The notes beneath the pieces were generated by a model. That model saw only the letters and a list, made by a program, of their open reading frames with translations, was not told the origin of the DNA and made no database searches. The translations under genes were made by a program, and so were the position numbers. Positions 26,823 to 33,117 of a DNA stretch of 64,000 bases are shown here, one piece after another. Position 1 is the first letter of the stretch. Each line of letters opens with the position of its first letter. Source of the DNA: Deltaproteobacteria bacterium (lineage in GTDB: Bacteria > Myxococcota_A > UBA9042 > PHBI01); NCBI GenBank assembly GCA_020632715.1, contig JACKFA010000005.1, positions 1 to 64,000 on the forward strand. The letters run 5' to 3'.

Positions 26823-27731
26823 TCAGCTCACGCTGAAGTAGCGGTGGGATTGGTAGCGGCCCGTCTTCTCCTTCACGATCTGCATGAGCACGTCGTTCAG
26901 GAGCGACGAGGCGCCGAAGCGGAACCAGTCGGGGGAGAGCCAGGCGTCGCCGAGCGTCTCCTTGACCATGACGAGGTAGCGGAGCGCGTCCTTGGCCTCG
27001 CGGATGCCGCCGGCCGGCTTCATGCCGACCATCTTGCCGGTCTTGAGGAAGTGGTCGCGGATCGTCTCGAGCATGACGAGCGTCACCGGCACGCTCGCGG
27101 CCGACGGGATCTTGCCGGTCGAGGTCTTGATGAAGTCCGCGCCGGCGTCGATGGCGATCTGGCTCGCGAGGCGGACCTTGTCGAAGGTCTGGAGCTCGCC
27201 GACCTCGAGGATCACCTTCAGGTGCGCGGGCTTGCACGCCTCGGCGGTGGCCGCGACCTCGTCGAAGATCTTGCCGTAGTGGCCGGCGAGGAAGTCGCCG
27301 CGGCTGATGACCATGTCGATCTCGTCGGCCCCGTCGGCGACCGTGCGGCGCACCTCGTCGAGGCGGTCGGCGAGGTCGGCCTGGCCGCTCGGGAAGTAGG
27401 TCGCGACCGCGGCGACCTTGATGTCGGTGCCCTCGAGCGCGGCCTTCGCCGGCTTCACGAGCGGCGGGTAGACGCAGACGGCCGCGACGGGCGGCACGTC
27501 GTCGAAGCCGTGGATGGGGTGACGCGCCTTCTGGCAGAGCTGCAGCACCTTCCCGGGGGTGTCGCTGCCCTCGAGGGTCGTGAGGTCCATCATGCGGACG
27601 ACGAGCTTCAGCCCCTCGACCTTGGCGGCCTTCTTGATGCTGCGCGATGCGAACTCGGCCGCGCGCTCCTTCACGCCCACCTCGTCCACGGTCGGGACGC
27701 GCGGCGGGACGTACGAGCTCGGGTTCTTCAC
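26823..27731 (-). CDS. deoC: Deoxyribose-phosphate aldolase
   Basis: This 302-residue enzyme cleaves 2-deoxyribose-5-phosphate to acetaldehyde and glyceraldehyde-3-phosphate. The Schiff-base Lys lies in DFIKTSTGK (about 200), the phosphate loop is GMKPAGGIRE, and EIDMVISRGDFLAG is typical of the family. GTG at 27731 is chosen because AGGGGG stands nine bases before it; a TTG just upstream is also possible. An in-frame ATG at 27803 would add a Pro/Arg-rich stretch unlike the family. It is the first gene of the deo unit. Confidence 0.95.
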   Translation of the reverse strand: MKNPSSYVPPRVPTVDEVGVKERAAEFASRSIKKAAKVEGLKLVVRMMDLTTLEGSDTPGKVLQLCQKARHPIHGFDDVPPVAAVCVYPPLVKPAKAALEGTDIKVAAVATYFPSGQADLADRLDEVRRTVADGADEIDMVISRGDFLAGHYGKIFDEVAATAEACKPAHLKVILEVGELQTFDKVRLASQIAIDAGADFIKTSTGKIPSAASVPVTLVMLETIRDHFLKTGKMVGMKPAGGIREAKDALRYLVMVKETLGDAWLSPDWFRFGASSLLNDVLMQIVKEKTGRYQSHRYFSVS

Positions 27732-27856
27732 CAACGGACACCCCCTGTCGTCAGGGTCAGCCGGCCGCGGGCACGAGACGTGACGGGGCCCGGGCGACGC
27801 CATTGGATCCCATTGTCCCGTCGCGCCGTCAACCGCGAGGAGCGACGGGGAGGGAG

Positions 27857-28573
27857 CTAGCAGCGCTGCCCGCGCGGGCCGAAGAGCGCGGTGCCCACGC
27901 GGACGAGGGTGCTGCCGCAGGCGATGGCGTCCTCGAAGTCGCCGGACATGCCCATCGAGAGGACGGGCGGGCCGCCGCTCACGCGGTCGCGCACGGTCTC
28001 CGCGGCCTGCCGCACGCGGTCGAAGGCGGCGCGTACGGCGTCGCGCTCTCCCTGCGCCGGGATCGCCATGACGCCGCGGAGCGCGAGTCGAGGCGACGCC
28101 GCGACGCGATCGGCGAGGGCGTCGAGCCCCTCGGGGAGGACGCCGGCCTTCTGCGGCTCGCGGTCGACGTTGAGCTCGAGGAGGCAGGGGAGGGGCGGGT
28201 CGCCCGCGTCGAGGCGCTTCTCGAGCGCGGCGACGAGCGCGTCGCGGTCGACGGTGTGGAGGAGCGCCGGGCGGTGCTCGGCGAGGAAGCGGGCCTTGTT
28301 CGTCTGCACGGGGCCGATGAGGTGCCAGCGGATGTCGGCGCGCGCGGCGAGGTCCATGGTGCGCTGCACATAGGCTTGGACCCTGTTCTCACCGAAGTCG
28401 CGCACGCCCGCATCGTGCAGTGCACACAAGGACTCGAGCGGCTGCTCCTTCGACACGGCGAGGAGGAGCACCTCGTCGCGCGCCCGCCCGGCGGCGCGGC
28501 AGGCCTCGGCGACGCGCGCCTCGATGCGCGCGAGGTTCGCCCGGACGCGCGCGGCGAGGTCGTCGCTCAGCAC
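27857..28573 (-). CDS. YggS-family PLP-binding protein
   Basis: This 238-residue single-domain TIM barrel belongs to the PLP homeostasis proteins (YggS/PROSC). The PLP Lys is in LLAVSKEQP (about 36). FGENRVQAY, WHLIGPVQTNKA and SMGMSGDFEDAIACGSTLVR are family signatures. These proteins bind pyridoxal phosphate without known catalysis and balance PLP and amino-acid pools. The GTG start follows AGAGG at good distance; an upstream in-frame extension runs into the intergenic repeat and is rejected. No pilus or proC genes adjoin. Confidence 0.93.
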   Translation of the reverse strand: MLSDDLAARVRANLARIEARVAEACRAAGRARDEVLLLAVSKEQPLESLCALHDAGVRDFGENRVQAYVQRTMDLAARADIRWHLIGPVQTNKARFLAEHRPALLHTVDRDALVAALEKRLDAGDPPLPCLLELNVDREPQKAGVLPEGLDALADRVAASPRLALRGVMAIPAQGERDAVRAAFDRVRQAAETVRDRVSGGPPVLSMGMSGDFEDAIACGSTLVRVGTALFGPRGQRC

Positions 28574-28624
28574 GGGGTGCCTCTGCGGCCCGCGGCACAC
28601 GCTCGCGGTGCGCGCGGGGGGGCG

Positions 28625-28721
28625 ACCACGGAGGCACGGAGGCACGGAGGGAGCGACAGGGAGAGGACCATCATCAGGCCCCCTCCGTGCTCCTCCGTGT
28701 CTCCGTGTCTCCGTGGTCTCG
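28625..28721. repeat. CACGGAG-type inverted repeat element
   Basis: The left arm (28625-28653) is built of ACCACGGAGGCACGGAGGCA steps. The right arm (28680-28721) is its reverse complement form (CTCCGTGTCTCCGTGTCTCC). The 26-base centre would be the loop. The repeated CACGGAG/CTCCGTG heptamer looks like the short dispersed intergenic repeats seen in many environmental bacteria. It sits between the yggS-like and maf genes and could act as a hairpin in their transcript. Confidence 0.7.
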
Positions 28722-28761
28722 TTCGGTGTGCTCCCACGAGCTGCCCCTCATCCGGTCCCGC

Positions 28762-29442
28762 TCAATAAGGCAGGATGTCGTGCGCGCCCATCTCCTCCAT
28801 CATCTCGACGGTCTGGCAGAGGGGGAGCCCGACGACGTTGGTATAGGAGCCCACGATGCTGTCGATGAGGTAGGCGCCGACGCCCTGCACGGCGTACGCG
28901 CCGGCCTTGTCCATCGACTCGCCGACCGCGATGTACTTCTCGATCTCGCTCGGGAGGAGGCGCTTGAACTTCACCTCGGTGGAGACCGCCTGCACGCCCT
29001 CCTTGTCCTTCTTGAGATCGTGGATGCAGAACCCGGTGATGACCCGGTGCACGCTCCCCGACAGGCGGTGGAGCATCTCGCTCGCCTCGGCCGTGTCCTT
29101 GGGCTTGCCGAGGATCCGCTCGCCGAGCACGACCACCGTGTCCGCCCCGATGACCCAGCGCGTCTCGCCGCCGCGCACCGACGTCACCGCGCCCGGCACG
29201 GCCGCCGCCGGGTAGCGCCTCGCCCCCGCCTCGGTCTCCGACGGGTACATCGTCTGCTGGAGGCGATCGACCACCGTCAGGCACTTCGAGCGCGCGAGCC
29301 GCTTCACGAAGTTCTCGGCGCTCTCGCTGTCGAGCCGCACCTCGTCGATGTTCGACGGGATGACCTTCACCGTGAACCCGAGGCGCTCGAGGAGCTCCTT
29401 CCGGCGCGGCGACGCCGACGCGAGGATGATCTGGGTGGCCAA
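28762..29442 (-). CDS. maf: Maf-family nucleotide pyrophosphatase
   Basis: This 226-residue enzyme hydrolyses nucleoside triphosphates, often modified or wrong ones, to monophosphates. The start motif ASASPRRKELLERLGF and the catalytic region WVIGADTVVVLGERILGKP are intact, as is GAYAVQGVGAYLI near the end. An insertion at about 67-90 (PSETEAGARRYPAAAVPG) is longer than usual. The start is TTG at 29442 with AAGGAG seven bases before; no ATG exists nearby in frame. It diverges from the HEAT-repeat gene. Confidence 0.93.
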   Translation of the reverse strand: MATQIILASASPRRKELLERLGFTVKVIPSNIDEVRLDSESAENFVKRLARSKCLTVVDRLQQTMYPSETEAGARRYPAAAVPGAVTSVRGGETRWVIGADTVVVLGERILGKPKDTAEASEMLHRLSGSVHRVITGFCIHDLKKDKEGVQAVSTEVKFKRLLPSEIEKYIAVGESMDKAGAYAVQGVGAYLIDSIVGSYTNVVGLPLCQTVEMMEEMGAHDILPY

Positions 29443-29567
29443 CGCGCTGCTCCTTCTTCCGTGCGGGCGGATCCTCAGCGGATCCGCGCCGCGGCGAGAG
29501 CCCCTCTCTACCAGCGTTCCCGCGAGCCGGGAAGCTCCGCGAGCGCGCGGCGCGCCCGGCGCGGGGG

Positions 29568-29609
29568 CACGTAACGTGTGGTGCACGCGCCCCCTTTCGG
29601 GTATACCCG
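29568..29609. promoter_or_regulatory. Two palindromes in divergent maf/HEAT region
   Basis: CACGT-A-ACGTG (29568-29578) and CGGGTATACCCG (29598-29609) are perfect palindromes 20 bases apart, 32-73 bases before the HEAT-repeat start. They are candidate operators for one or both divergent genes. No protein is known to bind them. Confidence 0.35.
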
Positions 29610-29640
29610 TGCCCCCCGCGAGCGTGGGAGAGGCGGATTC

Positions 29641-30366
29641 ATGGGACTCTTTGGTTTCGGAAAGGGCGGCGGCGGCAAGATCGAGCGCCTCGAGAAGAAG
29701 GTCACCAACAAGTGGGGCCAGTCCTTCGAGCGGCTCCGCGCCATGCAACAGCTCGCCGACATCGGCAGCGACGAGGCCCTGAAGACGCTCCTCAAGCGCT
29801 TCACCTTCCGCACCGAGGGCGGCATCGCCGACGAGGAGGAGAAGCGCCAGGCCTTCGACTACCTCGTCGCCGCCGGCGAGCGCGCGGTCCCCGCCATCGA
29901 GGACTTCGTCTCGACGCAGGACGGGGTCTACTGGCCGCTCCGCGCCGTGAAGGAGATCGTCGGCATCGATCGCGCCGTGGAGCTCCTGCTCCGCGCGCTC
30001 GATCGCGCCGAGACCGTCGAGGGGCGCATCAACGAGGTCAAGGTGCAGCTCGTCTCGAACATGCGCGACTTCCAGCACCCGCGCACGCTCGAGCGCCTGA
30101 AGGCGCTCTGCCACGACCCGAACGACGACGTCCGCATCATGGCCGTCGACGCGATCCTCACCTATGGTGAGAAGGACGCGCTGCCGGTGATCGCCGAGCG
30201 CATCCTCGACACCGGGGAGAGCCCGCGCATCAAGGGCGTCGTGTTCGAGCAGCTCATCGAGCTCGAGTGGTCCGTCGAGAGCTACCGCGCCGCCCTCGAA
30301 GAGGCCGGCGTCATCCCGCCGAACTACAAGATCGGTCCGGCGGGCAAGGTCGAGCGCGCCGGCTGA
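29641..30366 (+). CDS. HEAT-repeat protein
   Basis: This 241-residue soluble helical protein has a Gly/Lys N terminus (MGLFGFGKGGGGKIERLEKK) and then repeated helix pairs of HEAT/PBS-lyase type (FERLRAMQQLADIGSDEALK, TLERLKALCHDPNDDVRIMA, VDAILTYGEKDALPVIAERI). Such scaffolds bind other proteins; no catalytic residues are seen. ATG 29641 follows GGGAGAGG. It precedes greA by 175 bases in the same direction. Partner unknown. Confidence 0.85.
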   Translation: MGLFGFGKGGGGKIERLEKKVTNKWGQSFERLRAMQQLADIGSDEALKTLLKRFTFRTEGGIADEEEKRQAFDYLVAAGERAVPAIEDFVSTQDGVYWPLRAVKEIVGIDRAVELLLRALDRAETVEGRINEVKVQLVSNMRDFQHPRTLERLKALCHDPNDDVRIMAVDAILTYGEKDALPVIAERILDTGESPRIKGVVFEQLIELEWSVESYRAALEEAGVIPPNYKIGPAGKVERAG

Positions 30367-30455
30367 GCGCGCGCACGCGGCAGGGCCTCCGGCGCGCCGC
30401 GAACAGGGCGCGGGGGCGCCGCCGTCGCCGCCCCCCGAGCCGGCCATCAGGAGCG

Positions 30456-30476
30456 GGCCCGCCGAGATCGCGGGCC
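30456..30476 (+). terminator. Possible hairpin between HEAT gene and greA
   Basis: GGCCCGC (30456-30462) pairs with GCGGGCC (30470-30476) over a 7-base loop and is followed by TCTCGTTGTTC, a partly T-rich tail. It could end the HEAT transcript or attenuate greA. Confidence 0.35.
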
Positions 30477-30541
30477 TCTCGTTGTTCAGAAGCCGCCGTG
30501 CTGCCCAGCCCGGGCGCGGCACCGTGGGAGGGAGAGAAGAC

Positions 30542-31015
30542 ATGGAGCCCTACGTCGTCACGCGCGCCGGCCTCGAGAAGATCCGCGCCCGCGTCAAGCA
30601 GATCAAGGAGGTCGACCGGCCTCAGAACGTGCGCGACATCGAGGTCGCGCGCGCCCACGGCGACCTCCGCGAGAACGCCGAGTACCACGCCGCGAAGGAG
30701 CGGCAGGGCTTCCTCGACGGCGAGCTCCGCGCGCTCGAGGACAAGATGGGCCGCGCCCAGGTCATCGACGTGTCGAGCCAGACCGGCACCCGCGTCGTCT
30801 TCGGCGCGACCGTCACCATCCTCGACCTCGACACCGACGACGAGTCCACCTACCGCATCGTCGGCGAGGACGAGGCGGACCTGAAGTCCGGCTCCATCAG
30901 CTACAAGTCGCCGATCGCCCAAGCGCTCATCGGGAAGGACGAGGGCGACGAGGTCGTCGTCGCGACCCCCGGCGGCCGCCGCAAGGTCGAGATCGTCGAG
31001 GTCCGCTTCGAGTAG
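30542..31015 (+). CDS. greA: Transcription elongation factor GreA
   Basis: This 157-residue protein has the normal GreA length. The N-terminal coiled coil carries the tip acidic pair in GDLRENAEYHAAKERQGFL, which enters the RNA polymerase secondary channel and stimulates cleavage of backtracked RNA. The C-terminal domain ends SYKSPIAQALIGKDEGDEVV, the family pattern. ATG is preceded by GGGAGGGAGA. It heads a short run with tsaE 16 bases on. Confidence 0.96.
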   Translation: MEPYVVTRAGLEKIRARVKQIKEVDRPQNVRDIEVARAHGDLRENAEYHAAKERQGFLDGELRALEDKMGRAQVIDVSSQTGTRVVFGATVTILDLDTDDESTYRIVGEDEADLKSGSISYKSPIAQALIGKDEGDEVVVATPGGRRKVEIVEVRFE

Positions 31016-31031
31016 CCCGGAGGGCGCGCGC

Positions 31032-31553
31032 GTGGAGCTCGACGACGCCGACGCGGCCGGGGTCTTCGCCCTCGAGTCGACCTGCGAGGACGACACGCGG
31101 CGCGTCGCCGAGGCCCTCGCCGCCGTCCTCGAGCCGGGCGACGTCGTCGCCCTCGAGGGCACCCTCGGCGTCGGGAAGACCCTCTTCTCCGCGGCCCTCG
31201 CGCGCGCGCTGGGCGTCCCGCCCGAGGAGCACGTCGCGAGCCCGAGCTACGCCCTCGTCAACGTCTACCGCGGCGGTAGGGCCCCGGTCGCGCACCTCGA
31301 CCTCTACCGGCTCGAGGGCGACGACGAGCTCGCCGGGATCGGCTTCGACGATCTCCTCGACGAGGGCGCGATCGTGGTCGTCGAGTGGCCCGAGCGCGCG
31401 AGGGCGATCGGCGACGTCGCGACGTTCTGGCTCCGCTTCGAGGACACGGGCCCGACGGCCCGGCGCCTCACCCTCCTGGTGGGGCCGGAGGCGGCGCGGG
31501 AGGCGCTGACGTCGACGCTGTCGGCGTTTCGGGCGGCGGCACGTCGCCCGTGA
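31032..31553 (+). CDS. tsaE: tRNA t6A biosynthesis ATPase TsaE
   Basis: This 173-residue protein works with TsaB and TsaD to finish threonylcarbamoylation of A37 in ANN-reading tRNAs. The Walker A motif is GTLGVGKT (about 43-50), followed by SPSYALVNVYRGG, HLDLYRLEGDDEL and VVVEWPERA, all typical. The start is GTG. The C-terminal 28 codons are overlapped on the other strand by a possible small membrane gene. Confidence 0.95.
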   Translation: MELDDADAAGVFALESTCEDDTRRVAEALAAVLEPGDVVALEGTLGVGKTLFSAALARALGVPPEEHVASPSYALVNVYRGGRAPVAHLDLYRLEGDDELAGIGFDDLLDEGAIVVVEWPERARAIGDVATFWLRFEDTGPTARRLTLLVGPEAAREALTSTLSAFRAAARRP

Positions 31554-31689
31554 TGACGCCGCGCAGGACGCCCACGACGATCGCGCCGACGAGCCAGACC
31601 GCGACGATGGCCCACACGATGAGCACGGCGCGCCGCCCGCCGCGTGAGCGCGTGGCTTCTCCTGCTCCGGGGCGGTGCGTCGACGGCAT
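31468..31689 (-). CDS. Possible small single-pass membrane protein
   Basis: A 73-residue frame has a basic N terminus (RSRGGRRA), one strong membrane helix (VLIVWAIVAVWLVGAIVVG, about 22-42) and a Pro/Thr-rich tail. It overlaps the end of tsaE by 86 bases in antisense and has no strong ribosome site. The membrane helix is a good sign, but Val/Ala-rich stretches arise by chance opposite GC-rich genes. Only partly convinced. Confidence 0.4.
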   Translation of the reverse strand: MPSTHRPGAGEATRSRGGRRAVLIVWAIVAVWLVGAIVVGVLRGVITGDVPPPETPTASTSAPPAPPPAPPGG

Positions 31690-31822
31690 CGGCGCTTCCT
31701 ACCGCCATGGCGGGGCAGGGTCAATCCCCGCCCGGCCGACATCGCCGCTCCGGTGTCGAACCGCGGGGCGGCGCGCGAACGAATGATTGCCTGCCCCCCG
31801 AGGGTGTGGGAAGCGATGCGCG

Positions 31823-32587
31823 ATGAGTGACCACCCCGTGGACCCGATCCCGACCGCCGAGGTCGCCCCCTCTCTCGAGGGCGACGTCCTCGGCTACGCC
31901 TTCACCGACCGCGCGCTCCTCGTCGACGCCCTGACGCACGCCTCCTTCGTGAACGAGGTGGCCGGCGGGGCCGCGACGAGCGACTACGAGCGCCTCGAGT
32001 TCCTCGGCGACGCCGTGTTCGAGCTCGCCGTGAGCGAGCTCCTCTTCCGGCGCCTGCCGACGGCGCGCGAGGGGCGCCTGACGCAGCTCCGCTCGAAGCT
32101 CGTGAACGCCCGCACGCTCGCGCAGGTCGCGACGCGCGTCGGCATCGCGCCGCACATCCGCATGGGGCGCGGCGAGGAGCGCTCGGGCGGGCGCGCGCGC
32201 AGCTCCATCCTCTCCGACGTGCTCGAGGCCCTCATCGGCGCCGTCTACTGCGACGGCGGCTTCGGCGCCGCGGTCGACGTCGTCGCGCGCCTCCTCGGGC
32301 CGCGCCTCGACGAGCTGCTCCTCCGCGGCGCGCTCGTGAAGGATCCGAAGAGCCGCCTCCAGGAGTGGGCGCAGCAGCACCTCGCCGTGACGCCGACCTA
32401 CGCGCTCCTCGAGGTGTCGGGCCCCGATCACGACGCGAGCTTCTCGGTCGCCGTGCAGGTCGCCGACTACCGCTTCGAGGGGCACGGGCGCGCGAAGAAG
32501 GAGGCCGAGCAGGAGGCTGCGCGCGTCGCCTACGCCGCGCTCGCCGCCCCGCCGGGCGCCGGCGACGCCCCGGAGGACGCGCCATGA
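31823..32587 (+). CDS. rnc: Ribonuclease III
   Basis: This 254-residue endonuclease processes rRNA precursors and other double-stranded RNA. The catalytic signature ERLEFLGDAVFELAV (about 56-70) and the second metal site DVLEALIGAVYCDGG are intact. The C-terminal double-stranded RNA-binding domain (PKSRLQEWAQQHLAVTPTY to KKEAEQEAARVAYAAL) is complete. It overlaps the next gene as ATGA. Confidence 0.96.
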   Translation: MSDHPVDPIPTAEVAPSLEGDVLGYAFTDRALLVDALTHASFVNEVAGGAATSDYERLEFLGDAVFELAVSELLFRRLPTAREGRLTQLRSKLVNARTLAQVATRVGIAPHIRMGRGEERSGGRARSSILSDVLEALIGAVYCDGGFGAAVDVVARLLGPRLDELLLRGALVKDPKSRLQEWAQQHLAVTPTYALLEVSGPDHDASFSVAVQVADYRFEGHGRAKKEAEQEAARVAYAALAAPPGAGDAPEDAP

Positions 32588-33033
32588 GCGGCCCCGAGGG
32601 CGGCTCGACCGTTCACGGCGGGCGCGGTATCGTCACGCGCATGGACCCGCTCAACGTGCGCCGGGGCTTCACGATCCCGGCCGACCTCCTCTCGACGGCG
32701 TACACGCGCGCGCTCGCGCCCGACGAGGACGCCGCCGAGGCGGCGCGCAAGACGCCGTCGGTCGTCGAGCTGCGCTGCGAGGTGCGGCGCGCCCACGGGC
32801 TCACCCCCGAGGAGCTCGAGCGGATCGTGAGCTACCGCCCGCTCCGCGCCGACAGCCGCGGCACGGTGCGCGTCTCCTGCGGCGACTTCGCGAGCCGCGT
32901 GAAGAACCTCGCCGGCGCGCGCGAGCTCCTGCGGCGGCTCCTGCTCGAGGCGCTCGAGCCGCCCCCGGCCGACGACGGCGAGCCCGAGGCGCCGCGCCCG
33001 AAGCGCGGGCCGGGCCTCCGCAAGCGCAGCTGA
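32584..33033 (+). CDS. ArfB/ICT1-like release-factor domain protein without GGQ
   Basis: This 149-residue protein has the frame of ArfB-type peptidyl-tRNA hydrolases: FTIPADLL, then a loop, then VVELRCEVRRAHGLTPEELE, GTVRVSCGDFASRVKNLAGA, a Leu-rich helix and a basic tail (PKRGPGLRKRS). The loop that should hold GGQ reads ALAPDEDAAEAARKTP, so the catalytic motif is missing and ester hydrolysis is unlikely. It could bind ribosomes as a non-catalytic paralogue. ATG 32584 has GGAGG at 32573-32577 and overlaps rnc; ATG 32641 is an alternative. The family call is by eye. Confidence 0.7.
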   Translation: MSGPEGGSTVHGGRGIVTRMDPLNVRRGFTIPADLLSTAYTRALAPDEDAAEAARKTPSVVELRCEVRRAHGLTPEELERIVSYRPLRADSRGTVRVSCGDFASRVKNLAGARELLRRLLLEALEPPPADDGEPEAPRPKRGPGLRKRS

Positions 33034-33117
33034 CGCGGCGCCGCCGGGCCACGGCGCGCGCACCCGACCGCGGTCAAATTGCGGGAACCCGAGCGGGATG
33101 CTACCAACGAGGGCGCC

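Noticed and set aside
31385..31786. Plus-strand open frame after tsaE
   Set aside because: It overlaps tsaE in another frame and has no protein-like sequence beyond Thr/Pro/Arg runs.
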